DNA of 64,000 bases from contig NZ_CP077077.1 in NCBI RefSeq assembly GCF_019139675.1, forward strand, positions 1,488,001 through 1,552,000, written 5' to 3'. Numbering within the stretch: position 1 is the stretch's first letter; the number at the start of each line of letters is the position of its first letter. The translations under genes and the position numbers were made by a program. Shown one piece after another: positions 1 through 9,430 of the stretch. Origin of the DNA: Pseudomonas maumuensis (GTDB lineage: Bacteria > Pseudomonadota > Gammaproteobacteria > Pseudomonadales > Pseudomonadaceae). The notes under the pieces were generated by a model. The model worked only from the letters and a program-made list of their open reading frames with translations, was not told where the DNA came from and did not search any database.

Positions 1-93
1 GTGGCCGCGGTGATCATGGTGTTGTTGCGACATGTGCATGACTTGTACAAGGAGTCGGACATGTACGCGGGAGCGATCGATCCGGATCTCTGA
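1..93 (+). CDS. C-terminal end of a membrane protein, probably AI-2E family transporter (partial)
   Basis: The first 30 codons read in frame to a TGA at 91-93. The peptide begins with a hydrophobic stretch (VAAVIMVLLR) and ends in a short polar tail (HVHDLYKESD, then MYAGAIDPDL). The rest of the gene lies outside the window. From memory, the gene before hda in Pseudomonas is a PerM/AI-2E-type permease, and this tail looks like the end of such a protein. The family call therefore rests on neighbourhood and a short tail only. Confidence 0.4.
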   Translation: MAAVIMVLLRHVHDLYKESDMYAGAIDPDL

Positions 94-95
94 GC

Positions 96-157
96 GATCG
101 CCAGGCAAGCCCGCTCCCACGATTCCACGCCTTGCTTGGAACGGGCTTGCCCCCGGA
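96..157. repeat. REP-like imperfect inverted repeat
   Basis: The left arm (96-119) carries GGCAAGCCCGCTCCCA and the right arm (about 138-156) carries GAACGGGCTTGCCC. The arms are imperfectly complementary. This matches the Pseudomonas REP consensus and lies between the end of the permease gene and hda, where it may act as a transcription terminator or mRNA stabiliser. Confidence 0.6.
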
Positions 158-293
158 TGCTTGAGAAATGGCGCAACTGCTTGATTTTACTTGTGCTATT
201 TCCCTCGCCGATTGTGCCGTCCGCGTTGCGGGTATAGACTTTGCACACTGTTCATCAAAGGCCCCCTGTGGTCCCCCGCGACCGCCCGCGAGC

Positions 294-998
294 ATGAAAC
301 CGATCCAGTTGCCCCTGGGTGTGCGTCTGCGCGACGACGCCACCTTCATCAACTACTACCCCGGCGCCAATGCCGCGGCACTGGGCTATGTCGAGCGGCT
401 CTGCGAAGCCGACGCCGGCTGGACCGAAAGCCTCATCTACCTGTGGGGCAAGCAGGGCGTGGGCCGTACCCATCTGTTGCAGGCCGCCACGCACCGCTTC
501 CAGCAACTGGGCGAGCCCGCCGTGTACCTGCCCCTGGCGCAATTGCTCGATCGCGGCGTCGAGCTGCTCGATCATCTCGAGCAGTACGAACTGGTATGCA
601 TCGATGACCTGCATGTGATCGCTGGCAAGGCCGATTGGGAAGAGGCCATGTTCCACTTGTTCAACCGTCTGCGCGACAGCGGCCGGCGCCTGTTGCTGGC
701 GGCGTCCAGCTCGCCGCGAGAGCTGCCGATCAAGCTGGCCGACCTCAAGTCGCGCCTGACCCTGGCGTTGATCTTCCAGATGCGCGGGATGTCCGACGAG
801 GACAAACTGCGCGCCCTGCAACTGCGGGCCTCGCGTCGCGGCCTGCACCTGACCGACGAAGTCGGCCACTTCATCCTCACCCGTGGCACGCGCAGCATGA
901 GCGCGCTGTTCGACCTGCTCGAGCGCCTCGACCAGGCGTCGTTGCAAGCCCAGCGCAAGTTGACCATTCCGTTCCTCAAGGAAACCCTCGGCTGGTAG
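294..998 (+). CDS. hda: DnaA regulatory inactivator Hda
   Basis: A 234-residue AAA+ protein related to DnaA domain III. With the DNA-loaded beta clamp it stimulates ATP hydrolysis by DnaA and so limits re-initiation. The N-terminal QLPLGV (residues 5-10) fits the clamp-binding motif. The P-loop at 52-60 (GKQGVGRTH) has Arg where most P-loops have Lys, which is normal for Hda (GREGAGRSH in E. coli, from memory). Walker B is VCIDDL at 101-106 and a candidate arginine finger is R154. An in-frame ATG exists at 168, but the start at 294 gives the family length and places the clamp motif at the N-terminus. The gene appears monocistronic. Confidence 0.93.
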   Translation: MKPIQLPLGVRLRDDATFINYYPGANAAALGYVERLCEADAGWTESLIYLWGKQGVGRTHLLQAATHRFQQLGEPAVYLPLAQLLDRGVELLDHLEQYELVCIDDLHVIAGKADWEEAMFHLFNRLRDSGRRLLLAASSSPRELPIKLADLKSRLTLALIFQMRGMSDEDKLRALQLRASRRGLHLTDEVGHFILTRGTRSMSALFDLLERLDQASLQAQRKLTIPFLKETLGW

Positions 999-1117
999 CG
1001 CCGAAAACACGGCGCCAGAGCGTCGAATCGGAAAAGTCACATGTTTTTCGATAAAATTTGCAAATGGGTCCGATAGAAGGCATAGTTTCCCCCTTCTAAA
1101 GGACTACAGACACGGTC

Positions 1118-1759
1118 GTGCCCATGCTGAAGCGCTTCGCACCCCTCGTGCCACTTGCACTTGTCACCCTTCTTTACGGCTGTGCCTCCACCGGCCCGGT
1201 CAGCACCTCGCAGGATCAACGCATGGCCGCCGAGCAATCGGTCAAGGCCAAGGCTTCCACTTCTTCCGTATTCACCGAGGAAGAGCTGGCTAGCGAAGAT
1301 GACCTCGAGGCCTTCTCCAGCAACAGCAAACCGTACCAGTTGCCCGTGCTGGCCGACAGCATTCTCGAGCGCGGCATGGCACTGATCGGTACCCGCTACC
1401 GCTTTGGTGGCACTTCCGAGAAATCCGGTTTCGACTGCAGCGGTTTCATCGGCTATCTGTTCCGCGAAGAAGCTGGCATGAACCTGCCGCGTTCGACCCG
1501 CGAGATGATCAACGTCGACGCCCCCAAGGTCGCACGCAACAAACTTAAGCCGGGCGACCTGCTGTTCTTCAGCACCAATGGTCGTGGCCGGGTCAGCCAT
1601 GCTGGCATCTACCTGGGTGACAACCAGTTCATCCACTCCAGCAGCCGCCGCAGCGGTGGTGTGCGCATCGACAGTCTGGGCGACCGCTACTGGAGCAAGA
1701 CCTTCATCGAGGCCAAACGTGCGCTCGCCATGGCGCCGACCACGATCTCGCGCAATTGA
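1118..1759 (+). CDS. NlpC/P60 (C40) family lipoprotein, putative peptidoglycan endopeptidase
   Basis: A 213-residue secreted protein. A signal peptide ends in a lipobox-like LYGC with the lipidated Cys at 22 when counted from the GTG at 1118. An ATG at 1124 would remove two residues; the AAAGGA at 1098-1103 fits the GTG better. An acidic linker follows, then the C40 domain: catalytic Cys107 in FDCSGF, His161 in VSHAGIYLG and a further His173. Family members cleave D-Glu to diaminopimelate-type peptide bonds in murein stems. A paralogue follows at 1905-2438, suggesting tandem duplication. Probable location is the periplasmic face of the outer membrane. Confidence 0.85.
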   Translation: MPMLKRFAPLVPLALVTLLYGCASTGPVSTSQDQRMAAEQSVKAKASTSSVFTEEELASEDDLEAFSSNSKPYQLPVLADSILERGMALIGTRYRFGGTSEKSGFDCSGFIGYLFREEAGMNLPRSTREMINVDAPKVARNKLKPGDLLFFSTNGRGRVSHAGIYLGDNQFIHSSSRRSGGVRIDSLGDRYWSKTFIEAKRALAMAPTTISRN

Positions 1760-1904
1760 ATTGATATCAAAATGCTGTACCCTGCCACGGCGGCGTAGCT
1801 GAAAAGCTCGCCGCCGTGCGCATTTACAGAAAGCGTCTAATCTAAATTCTCAACTCTTTTTACCTTCGGCCATGGCCGGGGCTTCCCGACAGGACGTTTA
1901 CATC

Positions 1905-2438
1905 ATGGCGATGTTGGCGCGCTTCGCATTCCTCTCCCTCGTGGCCCTGCTTGCGGCGTGTTCCAGCCGGGCGCCTGCTCCGGCGCCGATGGCCAAAGCC
2001 CCGGTGGCGTTCAATCCTGCGCCGTCTTCTCCCGCAGCGGAGGATGTGCTGTTCCGCGCCATCGGCCTGGTGGGTACGCCCTATCGCTGGGGTGGCAACA
2101 CGCCGGACGCCGGTTTTGATTGCAGTGGCCTGATTGGCTACGTGTACCGTGACGCCGCCGGTATCAGTCTGCCACGCACCACCCGCGACATGATCGTGAT
2201 GCGTGCGCCGAACGTGGATATCAATGCGCTGCAGTCCGGCGACCTGGTGTTCTTCGCCACCAGTGGCGGCTCGCAGGTCAGCCATGCCGGGATCTACGTG
2301 GGTGAGGGGCGCTTCGTGCATGCGCCGTCCGCTGGCGGTACCGTACGCCTCGACTACCTGTCCAACAGCTATTGGGCCAAGGCTTATCTGCAGGCCAAGC
2401 GGGTGATCCCGCCGGGGCACCTGGCCCAAAATCCTTGA
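1905..2438 (+). CDS. NlpC/P60 (C40) family lipoprotein, paralogue of the upstream gene
   Basis: A 177-residue lipoprotein. The lipobox is LAAC with Cys19, followed by an Ala/Pro-rich linker and the C40 core. Cys73 (FDCSGL), His127 (VSHAGIYVG) and His139 form the expected catalytic set. The start at 1905 is preferred over an in-frame ATG at 1872 because AGGA at 1891-1894 is well placed and the lipobox then falls at a normal distance. It lacks the acidic linker of its neighbour. The genes are about 145 bp apart, so they may be separately transcribed. Both probably remodel peptidoglycan; substrate preference cannot be read from sequence. Confidence 0.85.
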   Translation: MAMLARFAFLSLVALLAACSSRAPAPAPMAKAPVAFNPAPSSPAAEDVLFRAIGLVGTPYRWGGNTPDAGFDCSGLIGYVYRDAAGISLPRTTRDMIVMRAPNVDINALQSGDLVFFATSGGSQVSHAGIYVGEGRFVHAPSAGGTVRLDYLSNSYWAKAYLQAKRVIPPGHLAQNP

Positions 2439-2479
2439 CGGCGAGTGCCGTGCTCCCTGGCCTGCCTTTGGGTCAGGGT

Positions 2480-3058
2480 TCAGCCTTGCTTGAGCAGTAA
2501 CGCCACCCCGGGGAAGTATTGTCCCAGTTCGTTGTGCAGCTTGCGGTAGGCATAAGGGAAGTACCAAGCAATCGCGCAGGCGGTGTGCTTCTGCAGGTCA
2601 TCGACCAGGTCCTGCAACTCCTCTGGGCTGGCGTGCTGGCCAGCCTTCCACGGAGTGACGAACAGCGCCCCGGCCTTGAGTTGGCTGGCGTAGACGATTG
2701 CCCTGGCCTGATTGGCGGTTTCCTGCAGTGCCGGTGCCAGGTCCAGGCGAGCGATCCGCGGCCAGCGCTGGCTGCTGTGCAGGTGGATCGACTCCTCTGC
2801 GCTGCTGATGACCAGGTCGCCACGGGCCTCGCGCTCGCCTTCGTCACGTTGCTTCTTGCTTGTGTATTGCTCTAGTGCCGCCAACTCGGCCTGCCAGGCG
2901 GCCGCCGCGAGCAGCCCGGTGTTGGCGGCTGCGCCGTGCCAGTAAGGCGCTTCGTTGTCGCCCTGAAACTGGTTCAAGCGGTCGATGCAGTCGATCCAGC
3001 GTTCCAGGGCCGGACGCAGGAACTCCAGGCGCGGGTTGTTGATGATCAGGCCTTGCAT
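2480..3058 (-). CDS. Conserved hypothetical protein
   Basis: A 192-residue soluble protein with no signal peptide or membrane segment. The ATG at 3058 has an AAGGAG about 8 bases upstream. The composition is rich in Ala, Leu and Gln, with a predicted helical middle (TSKKQRDEGEREARGD) and several Trp and Tyr near the ends. I recognise no domain. It is transcribed away from the riboswitch-controlled cob operon and converges on the second C40 gene. Confidence 0.75.
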   Translation of the reverse strand: MQGLIINNPRLEFLRPALERWIDCIDRLNQFQGDNEAPYWHGAAANTGLLAAAAWQAELAALEQYTSKKQRDEGEREARGDLVISSAEESIHLHSSQRWPRIARLDLAPALQETANQARAIVYASQLKAGALFVTPWKAGQHASPEELQDLVDDLQKHTACAIAWYFPYAYRKLHNELGQYFPGVALLLKQG

Positions 3059-3224
3059 ACTGCGCTCTCCTTGCGATTGTGATCGAGGTCAGTTGAAATG
3101 GTGGCTATTTGATATCACTGCTTTGAGTGTGGCACAAGCTGGCGGATCGGCCATTGATCCGGGCCAGATCGGCCCTCGTTCGATTGACGCTCCCGGTGCA
3201 ACCCTCTAACCTTCGCGGCGTGTT

Positions 3225-3412
3225 TCAGGTGCCCGGCGAACCGCGGTTCGGCAGGGTGAAACTGGGAAGCCGGTGGGCGCCAGCAGGCGCGAACCCGGCG
3301 CTGCCCCCGCAACGGTAGGTGAGTAGAAGACGGCGCATGGCCACTGGGTGCATCCACCTGGGAAGGCGCGCGGTCCGGGCATGTCCCGCTCACGAGCCCG
3401 GAGACCGGCCTG
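3225..3412 (+). promoter_or_regulatory. Adenosylcobalamin riboswitch
   Basis: The conserved B12 elements appear in order: GGTGAAACTGGGAAGCCGG at about 3255, GCTGCCCCCGCAACGG at about 3300, the diagnostic GCCACTG at 3340-3346, GGGAAGG at about 3360 and AGCCCGGAGACCGGCC at about 3395. This is the class-I AdoCbl aptamer. It precedes cobO and should switch off the cob operon when AdoCbl is plentiful. A perfect 7-bp hairpin at 3425-3443 follows, with GGAGG mostly in its loop, and could be part of the expression platform. Confidence 0.93.
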
Positions 3413-3439
3413 TCACTGCCAACGGCATCACGGAGGGTG

Positions 3440-3538
3440 ATGCGCGGTGCGATGTGGCCTGCGCCACGGCCCCTGCGCGTTCTCCGTCTGCCCGCCTTTT
3501 CCCTGTCGCCCGCCGCGACAGTCAGCGGAGACCCCTGA
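3440..3538 (+). CDS. Possible 32-codon leader ORF coupled to cobO
   Basis: An ATG at 3440 sits just after GGAGG (3432-3436) in the hairpin that follows the riboswitch. The frame runs 32 codons, is rich in Pro, Ala and Arg, and stops with a TGA that overlaps the cobO ATG (TGATG at 3536-3540). The arrangement would couple cobO translation to that of the leader, so a riboswitch hiding the leader Shine-Dalgarno could control cobO. The spacing from GGAGG to ATG is short and cobO has its own GGAG, so this may be chance in GC-rich DNA. Confidence 0.3.
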   Translation: MRGAMWPAPRPLRVLRLPAFSLSPAATVSGDP

Positions 3539-4149
3539 TGAGCGAATCCACCGAACGCGACGAACGTCACCTGGCGCGCATGCTGCGCAAGAAGGCGATC
3601 ATCGACGAGCGCATCGCCAATTCCCCCAACGAGTGCGGCCTGCTGCTGGTACTGACCGGCAATGGCAAGGGTAAGAGCAGTTCGGCCTTCGGCATGCTCG
3701 CCCGGGCCCTGGGCCATGGCATGCAATGCGGCGTGGTGCAGTTCATCAAGGGCCGCAACAGCACCGGCGAAGAGTTGTTCTTCCGCCGCTTCCCCGAGCA
3801 GGTGCGCTATCACGTGATGGGCGAGGGCTTCACCTGGGAGACCCAGGACCGCCAACGCGACATCGCCGCTGCCGAAGCGGCCTGGGCGGTATCGCGCCAG
3901 TTGCTGCAGGATCCGTCGATTCAGTTCGTCGTGCTCGACGAACTGAACATCGCCCTCAAGCATGGCTACCTTGATCTCGACCAGGTGCTCTCGGACATCC
4001 AGGCCCGCCCGCCGATGCAACACGTGGTAGTCACTGGTCGCGCGGCCAAGCCGGAAATGATCGAACTGGCCGACACCGTCACCGAGATGGGCATGCTCAA
4101 GCATGCCTTCCAGGCCGGTATCCGCGCACAGAAGGGCGTCGAGCTGTGA
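3538..4149 (+). CDS. cobO: Corrinoid adenosyltransferase CobO
   Basis: A 203-residue CobA/CobO/BtuR-type ATP:cob(I)alamin adenosyltransferase. It transfers the adenosyl group of ATP to the reduced cobalt of corrinoids in the cytosol. The P-loop GNGKGKSS is at 41-48, and the family segments VVQFIKGR, FVVLDELN and VVVTGRAA follow in order. The start at 3538 has GCGGAG upstream; longer in-frame extensions would run through the riboswitch. First gene of the operon; its end overlaps cobB by 4 bp. Confidence 0.95.
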   Translation: MSESTERDERHLARMLRKKAIIDERIANSPNECGLLLVLTGNGKGKSSSAFGMLARALGHGMQCGVVQFIKGRNSTGEELFFRRFPEQVRYHVMGEGFTWETQDRQRDIAAAEAAWAVSRQLLQDPSIQFVVLDELNIALKHGYLDLDQVLSDIQARPPMQHVVVTGRAAKPEMIELADTVTEMGMLKHAFQAGIRAQKGVEL

Positions 4150-5441
4150 GTGACTCGCGCCAATGCCCCGCCGTGCTGATCGCGGCCCCGGCCTCGGGCC
4201 AGGGCAAGACCACGGTCACCGCCGCCCTGGCCCGCCTGCATCACAACCTTGGGCGCAAGGTGCGGGTGTTCAAGTGTGGGCCTGACTTTCTCGACCCGAT
4301 GATCCTCGAGCGTGCCAGTGGCGCGCCGGTCTACCAGTTGGACCTGTGGATGATCGGTGCCGAGGAGAGTCGTCGCCTGCTGTGGGACGCGGCGGGCGAG
4401 GCCGACCTGATCCTGATCGAAGGCGTGATGGGGTTGTTCGATGGCACGCCGTCGAGCGCCGACCTGGCCCGCCATTTCGGCGTGCCGGTGCTGGCGGTGA
4501 TCGATGGCACGGCCATGGCCCAGACCTTCGGCGCCCTGGCCCTGGGCCTGGCGCGTTACCAGCCCGACCTGCCGTTCGCCGGGGTGCTGGCCAACCGTGT
4601 TGGCAGCTTGCGTCATGCGCAACTGCTCGAAGGCAGCCTCACCGAAGGCCTGCGCTGGTACGGCGGGTTGTCCCGCGAGCGTGGCATCGAGCTGCCCAGT
4701 CGCCACCTCGGCCTGGTCCAGGCCAGTGAACTGAACGACCTGGATGCGCGTTTGGATGCCGCCGCCGAAGCGCTGGGTGCCAGCTGCGATGCCGCATTGC
4801 CGCCACCGGTCGGTTTTGCCCGACCTGAGCCACTGGGCGTGACCACGCCGCTTGCCGGGGTGCGCATCGGGGTGGCCAATGACGAAGCCTTCGCCTTCAC
4901 CTATGGCGCCAACCTGGATCTGCTGCGCAACCTCGGCGCGCAGCTCGAATTCTTCTCGCCGTTGCATGATCGGGAGTTGCCTGATGTAGACAGCCTGTAC
5001 CTGCCAGGCGGCTACCCCGAGTTGCACCATCAGGCCCTGGCCGCCAACGCGCCGATGCTGGAGGCGATCCGTGGCCACCACGCCAAGGGCAAGCCGCTGC
5101 TGGCCGAATGTGGCGGCATGCTCTACCTGCTCGACGCGCTGACCGATGTGGCCGGTGTGCGTGCGCCGCTGGCAGGCCTGCTGCCGGGCGAGGCGACCAT
5201 GCAAAAGCGCCTGGCGGCCCTGGCCCTGCAGGCTGTCGAGTTGCCCGAAGGCACTCTGCGCGGCCACACCTATCACCATTCGCTGACCAGCACCGAGCTG
5301 GAACCGATTGCCCGGGGCCTGAGCCCCAACGGCGGACGCGGCAACGAGGCGGTCTACCGCCTGGGGCGGCTGACCGCTTCCTACATACACTTCTATTTTC
5401 CGTCCAATCCCGATGCGGCGGCGGCGCTGTTGCGACCATGA
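4146..5441 (+). CDS. cobB: Cobyrinic acid a,c-diamide synthase
   Basis: A 431-residue ATP-dependent amidotransferase that amidates the a and c side chains of (hydrogeno)cobyrinate. The N-terminal P-loop is ASGQGKTT (16-23), followed by a CobB/CobQ-type ATPase core. The C-terminal class-I glutaminase-like domain has its nucleophile Cys322 in LLAECGGM. The Pseudomonas pathway is generally aerobic, so hydrogenobyrinate is the expected substrate, but the ring-making genes are not in this window. It starts inside the cobO stop and ends inside bluB. Confidence 0.93.
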   Translation: MSDSRQCPAVLIAAPASGQGKTTVTAALARLHHNLGRKVRVFKCGPDFLDPMILERASGAPVYQLDLWMIGAEESRRLLWDAAGEADLILIEGVMGLFDGTPSSADLARHFGVPVLAVIDGTAMAQTFGALALGLARYQPDLPFAGVLANRVGSLRHAQLLEGSLTEGLRWYGGLSRERGIELPSRHLGLVQASELNDLDARLDAAAEALGASCDAALPPPVGFARPEPLGVTTPLAGVRIGVANDEAFAFTYGANLDLLRNLGAQLEFFSPLHDRELPDVDSLYLPGGYPELHHQALAANAPMLEAIRGHHAKGKPLLAECGGMLYLLDALTDVAGVRAPLAGLLPGEATMQKRLAALALQAVELPEGTLRGHTYHHSLTSTELEPIARGLSPNGGRGNEAVYRLGRLTASYIHFYFPSNPDAAAALLRP

Positions 5442-6088
5442 GCGAACACGCGTACAGCGCCGTTGAGCGCGCGGCGATCTACCGGGCCATCGGTGAGCGC
5501 CGCGACATGCGCCATTTCGCCGGCGGCGAGGTGGCCCCCGAGTTGCTCGGGCGTCTGCTGGCCGCCGCTCACCAGGCCCCCAGCGTGGGCCTGATGCAGC
5601 CCTGGCGCTTCATTCGTATCAGCCAGCGTGATTTGCGCGAACGTATCCAGGCTTTGGTGGAGGAGGAGCGGGTGCGCACCGCCGAAGCCCTGGGCGAGCG
5701 CTCCGATGAATTCATGAAGCTCAAGGTCGAAGGCATCAACGACTGCGCCGAGGTGCTGGTGGCTGCGCTGATGGACAAGCGCGAGGCGTATGTCTTCGGC
5801 CGCCGCACCCTGCCGGAGATGGACCTGGCTTCGCTGGCCTGCGCCATCCAGAACCTATGGCTGGCGGCGCGGGCCGAAGGGCTGGGCATGGGTTGGGTGT
5901 CGCTGTTCGAGCCCCGGGCCCTGGCCGAGCTGCTGGGCATGCCCGCAGGTGCCAAGCCCATGGCGGTGCTGTGTCTGGGGCCGGTGACCGAGTTCTACCC
6001 GGCGCCGATGCTGGTGCTCGAAGACTGGGCCGAGCAACGGCCGTTGAGTGACATGCTGTACGAGAACCAGTGGGGGGAATGTCCATGA
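5438..6088 (+). CDS. bluB: 5,6-dimethylbenzimidazole synthase BluB
   Basis: A 216-residue flavin enzyme of the nitroreductase fold. It breaks down FMNH2 with O2 to give 5,6-dimethylbenzimidazole, the lower ligand of B12. The RRDMRHF segment near the N-terminus and the [13 protein letters not shown] segment are BluB hallmarks distinguishing it from ordinary nitroreductases. The ATG at 5438 gives the family length and overlaps the cobB stop by 4 bp. Its presence shows the organism can make its own lower ligand aerobically. Confidence 0.93.
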   Translation: MSEHAYSAVERAAIYRAIGERRDMRHFAGGEVAPELLGRLLAAAHQAPSVGLMQPWRFIRISQRDLRERIQALVEEERVRTAEALGERSDEFMKLKVEGINDCAEVLVAALMDKREAYVFGRRTLPEMDLASLACAIQNLWLAARAEGLGMGWVSLFEPRALAELLGMPAGAKPMAVLCLGPVTEFYPAPMLVLEDWAEQRPLSDMLYENQWGECP

Positions 6089-6993
6089 GCGTGGCCTTGC
6101 TGACCGTGGCCGGCGTGGCCATAGATGCGCTGTTGGGCGAACCGCGGCGACGCCATCCCCTGGTTGGTTTCGGCAACCTTGCCGCGCGCCTGGAGCAGCG
6201 TTTCAACGCCGGTGGCCGGGGCTGGCGCAGCCACGGTGTCACGGCCTGGTTCCTGGCGGTGGTGCCGCTGACCTTGCTGGCGCTGATTCTTTCCTGGCTG
6301 CCTGTTATCGGCTGGCTGGTGGACGTGCTGGCGCTGTACTGCGCCCTGGGCCTGCGCAGCCTGGGCGAGCATGTGCTGCCGGTGGCCCAGGCGCTGCGCC
6401 AGGGCGACCTGGCGGAGGCGCGGCGGCGCGTCGGTTACCTGGTCAGCCGCGAGACCCGCGAACTGGACGAACCCGCCGTGGCCCGGGCGGCCACCGAGTC
6501 GGTGCTGGAGAACGGCAGCGATGCGGTATTCGCCGCGCTGTTCTGGTTCGTCGTGGCCGGGGCGCCGGGGGTGGTGCTGTACCGCTTGAGCAATACCCTG
6601 GATGCCATGTGGGGCTATCGCAATGAACGTTTCGAGCGCTTCGGCTGGTGCGCGGCACGTATCGACGATGGGCTGAACTATATTCCCGCCAGGCTGGTGG
6701 CGCTGACCTATGCGCTGCTGGGCAAAACCCGCTTGGCCCTGGCCTGCTGGCGCAAGCAGGCGCCGCTGTGGGACAGCCCCAACGCCGGCCCGGTGATGGC
6801 GGCGGGGGCCGGTGCCCTGGGCGTGGAGCTGGGTGGCCCGGCGGTGTATCACGGCGAGCTGCACGAACGCCCGCGCCTGGGCGAGGGGCCGATGGCCGAC
6901 GCTGATGCCATCGAGCGTGGCTGGAGCCTGGTGCAGCGTGGCGTGTGGCTGTGGGTGCTATTGATCTGCGTGGGAGCCTACCTGAATGCTTGA
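6085..6993 (+). CDS. cobD: Adenosylcobinamide-phosphate synthase CobD (CbiB)
   Basis: A 302-residue inner-membrane protein with several hydrophobic helices. It attaches the aminopropanol-phosphate arm to adenosylcobyric acid. The family start [26 protein letters not shown] is present in two adjoining blocks, as are the RETRELDEP and [16 protein letters not shown] regions. The ATG at 6085 is preferred: GGGGGA lies 8 bases upstream and the start overlaps the bluB stop. The 3' end overlaps the decarboxylase gene by 8 bp. Confidence 0.93.
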   Translation: MSVALLTVAGVAIDALLGEPRRRHPLVGFGNLAARLEQRFNAGGRGWRSHGVTAWFLAVVPLTLLALILSWLPVIGWLVDVLALYCALGLRSLGEHVLPVAQALRQGDLAEARRRVGYLVSRETRELDEPAVARAATESVLENGSDAVFAALFWFVVAGAPGVVLYRLSNTLDAMWGYRNERFERFGWCAARIDDGLNYIPARLVALTYALLGKTRLALACWRKQAPLWDSPNAGPVMAAGAGALGVELGGPAVYHGELHERPRLGEGPMADADAIERGWSLVQRGVWLWVLLICVGAYLNA

Positions 6994-7978
6994 GCACGGT
7001 GGCCGCCTGCTGCGGGCGGTGAAACAGTACGCGATCCCTCGGCAACAGTGGCTCGATCTGTCCAGTGGTATCGCACCCTGGCCCTACCCGATACCGCCGA
7101 TTCCCGTGGACGCCTGGGCTCGACTGCCCGAGACCGAGGACGGCCTGGAGGCGGCTGCACGGCGCTACTATGGCGCGCAGCCGCTGTTGGCGGTGGCGGG
7201 CTCGCAGGCGGCGATCCAGGCCTTGCCGTATCTGCGCCCGGTCGGGCGGGTCGGGGTACTGACGCCATGCTATGCCGAACATCCGCATGCCTGGGCGCGG
7301 GCGGGGCATGCGCTGGTCGAGCTGGATGAGGCCCAGGTCGAGGACGTACTCGACAGCCTGGATGTCCTGGTGCTGGTCAATCCCAACAACCCCACCGGTC
7401 GCTGTGTGCCCCGCGAGCGCCTGCTGGCCTGGCATGCGCGCCTAGCTGCGCGGGGTGGCTGGCTGCTGGTGGACGAAGCCTTCATGGACAACACGCCGGC
7501 ACACAGCGTGGTCGATCAGGCCGGACAACCCGGGCTGATCGTGCTGCGCTCGTTCGGCAAGTTCTTCGGCTTGGCCGGCGTGCGGCTGGGCTTCGTCGTC
7601 GCCGAGGCGGATGTGTTGCGGCAACTGGCCGAGGCGCTCGGGCCCTGGACCGTCAGTGGCCCGACCCGCGTGTTGGGGCAAGCGTGCTTCGCCGACGAGG
7701 CGATGCACCTGGCGCAGATTACCCGTTGCTCCATGGCCAGCCAGCGGCTGGCCATGACGCTCGAAGGCGCAGGCCTGCCACCCAGCGGTGGCTGCGACCT
7801 GTTCCAATACGTGCGTGACGAACGTGCCGCGCACCTGCATGACTATCTCGCTCGCCGCGGCATCCTGGTGCGGCTTTTCGAGCACCCGCCAGCGCTGCGT
7901 TTCGGCCTGCCCGCCACGGCGGCTGACGAACAACGCCTGGCCCAGGCTTTGGCGGACTACCACAAGGAATCGGCATGA
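6986..7978 (+). CDS. cobC: Threonine-phosphate decarboxylase, aminotransferase fold (CobC of Pseudomonas nomenclature)
   Basis: A 330-residue class-I PLP enzyme related to histidinol-phosphate aminotransferase. It makes (R)-1-amino-2-propanol phosphate, the linker used by Cob[10 protein letters not shown] (131-139) and DEAF (163-166) are the PLP-binding elements, and K192 in [15 protein letters not shown] is the Schiff-base lysine. In Salmonella the equivalent protein is called CobD, and the Salmonella name CobC is used for the phosphatase encoded at 11001. Confidence 0.9.
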   Translation: MLEHGGRLLRAVKQYAIPRQQWLDLSSGIAPWPYPIPPIPVDAWARLPETEDGLEAAARRYYGAQPLLAVAGSQAAIQALPYLRPVGRVGVLTPCYAEHPHAWARAGHALVELDEAQVEDVLDSLDVLVLVNPNNPTGRCVPRERLLAWHARLAARGGWLLVDEAFMDNTPAHSVVDQAGQPGLIVLRSFGKFFGLAGVRLGFVVAEADVLRQLAEALGPWTVSGPTRVLGQACFADEAMHLAQITRCSMASQRLAMTLEGAGLPPSGGCDLFQYVRDERAAHLHDYLARRGILVRLFEHPPALRFGLPATAADEQRLAQALADYHKESA

Positions 7979-9429
7979 CCACCCTCATGGTGCAAGGCAC
8001 CACCTCCGATGCCGGCAAGAGCACGCTGGTCACCGCCCTGTGCCGCTGGCTGCTGCGTCAGGGCATCGCCGTGGTGCCGTTCAAGCCCCAGAACATGGCG
8101 CTCAACAGCGCCGTGACCGCCGACGGCGGCGAGATCGGTCGCGCCCAGGCGGTGCAGGCCCAGGCCTGCCGGCTGGCGCCGCACACCGATATGAACCCGG
8201 TGCTGCTCAAGCCCAACAGCGACACCGGCGCCCAGGTAATCGTCCATGGCCGGGCGGTGACCAGCATGAACGCCGTGGCCTATCACGACTACAAGACCAT
8301 CGCCATGCAGGCGGTGTTGGCCTCCCATGAACGCTTGAGCGAAGCCTATCCGGTGGTGATGGTCGAAGGTGCTGGCTCCCCGGCGGAGATCAACCTGCGG
8401 GCCGGCGATATTGCCAACATGGGCTTCGCCGAAGCCGTCGACTGCCCGGTGATTCTGGTGGCCGATATCAACCGGGGCGGCGTGTTCGCTCATCTGGTCG
8501 GCACCCTGGAGCTGCTGTCGGCGAGCGAGCAGGCGCGGGTCAAGGGCTTCGTCATCAACCGTTTCCGTGGCGACATCGCCTTGTTGCAACCTGGCCTGGA
8601 CTGGCTGGAGCAGCGCACCGGCAAGCCGGTGCTGGGCGTGCTGCCCTACGTCACCGACCTGCACCTGGAGGCCGAGGATGGTATCGATACGCGCCAGGGC
8701 GAAAAGAGCGAGCGCCTGCTGAAGGTGATCGTCCCGGTGTTGCCGCGCATCAGCAACCACACCGACTTCGACCCGCTGCGCCTGCACCCGCAGGTGGACC
8801 TGCAGTTCATCGGCCCGGGCCAGGCGATCCCGTCTGCCGACCTGATCATCCTGCCCGGCTCCAAGAGCGTGCGCGGCGACCTGGCGCAACTGCGCGAGCG
8901 CGGCTGGGACACCGCCATCGCCCGGCACCTGCGCTACGGCGGCAAGCTTATCGGTATCTGCGGCGGCCTGCAGATGCTCGGGGAGCAGGTGCATGATCCT
9001 CTGGGTCTGGAGGGGCCGGCTGGCTCCAGTGATGGCCTGGGTCTACTGGCCTACAGCACCGTGTTGGAAGCCGAGAAGCAGCTGCGTAACGTGGCGGGCA
9101 CCCTCGGCCTCGAGCAGGCCCCGGTATCGGGGTACGAGATTCATGCTGGCGTCACCAGCGGCCCGGCGCTGGAGTGCCCCGCGGTGCAACTGGCCGATGG
9201 CCGTGCCGACGGCGCCATCAGTGTCGACGGGCAGATCCTCGCCACCTACCTGCATGGCCTGTTCGAAGGCAGCCAGTCGTGCGCTGCGTTGCTGCGCTGG
9301 GCCGGGCTGGCCGATGCGCAGACCATCGACTACGAGGCCCTGCGCGAGCGCGATATCGAGCGCTTGGCCGATCTGGTCGAGCAGCACCTGGACACCGCGC
9401 GCCTGCGCGAACTGTGTGGAGTTGCCTGA
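7975..9429 (+). CDS. cobQ: Cobyric acid synthase CobQ
   Basis: A 484-residue glutamine-dependent amidotransferase that adds the b, d, e and g amides to adenosylcobyrinate diamide. It has the synthetase P-loop [10 protein letters not shown] at 8-17 and a C-terminal glutaminase domain with nucleophile Cys329 in IGICGGLQ. Length and domain order match CobQ rather than CobB. It overlaps the upstream gene by 4 bp and is followed one base later by cobU. Confidence 0.95.
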   Translation: MTTLMVQGTTSDAGKSTLVTALCRWLLRQGIAVVPFKPQNMALNSAVTADGGEIGRAQAVQAQACRLAPHTDMNPVLLKPNSDTGAQVIVHGRAVTSMNAVAYHDYKTIAMQAVLASHERLSEAYPVVMVEGAGSPAEINLRAGDIANMGFAEAVDCPVILVADINRGGVFAHLVGTLELLSASEQARVKGFVINRFRGDIALLQPGLDWLEQRTGKPVLGVLPYVTDLHLEAEDGIDTRQGEKSERLLKVIVPVLPRISNHTDFDPLRLHPQVDLQFIGPGQAIPSADLIILPGSKSVRGDLAQLRERGWDTAIARHLRYGGKLIGICGGLQMLGEQVHDPLGLEGPAGSSDGLGLLAYSTVLEAEKQLRNVAGTLGLEQAPVSGYEIHAGVTSGPALECPAVQLADGRADGAISVDGQILATYLHGLFEGSQSCAALLRWAGLADAQTIDYEALRERDIERLADLVEQHLDTARLRELCGVA

Positions 9430-9430
9430 A

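Noticed and set aside
294..998. Hda with a broken P-loop because Lys is replaced by Arg.
   Set aside because: This replacement is normal for Hda homologues and does not indicate a defect.
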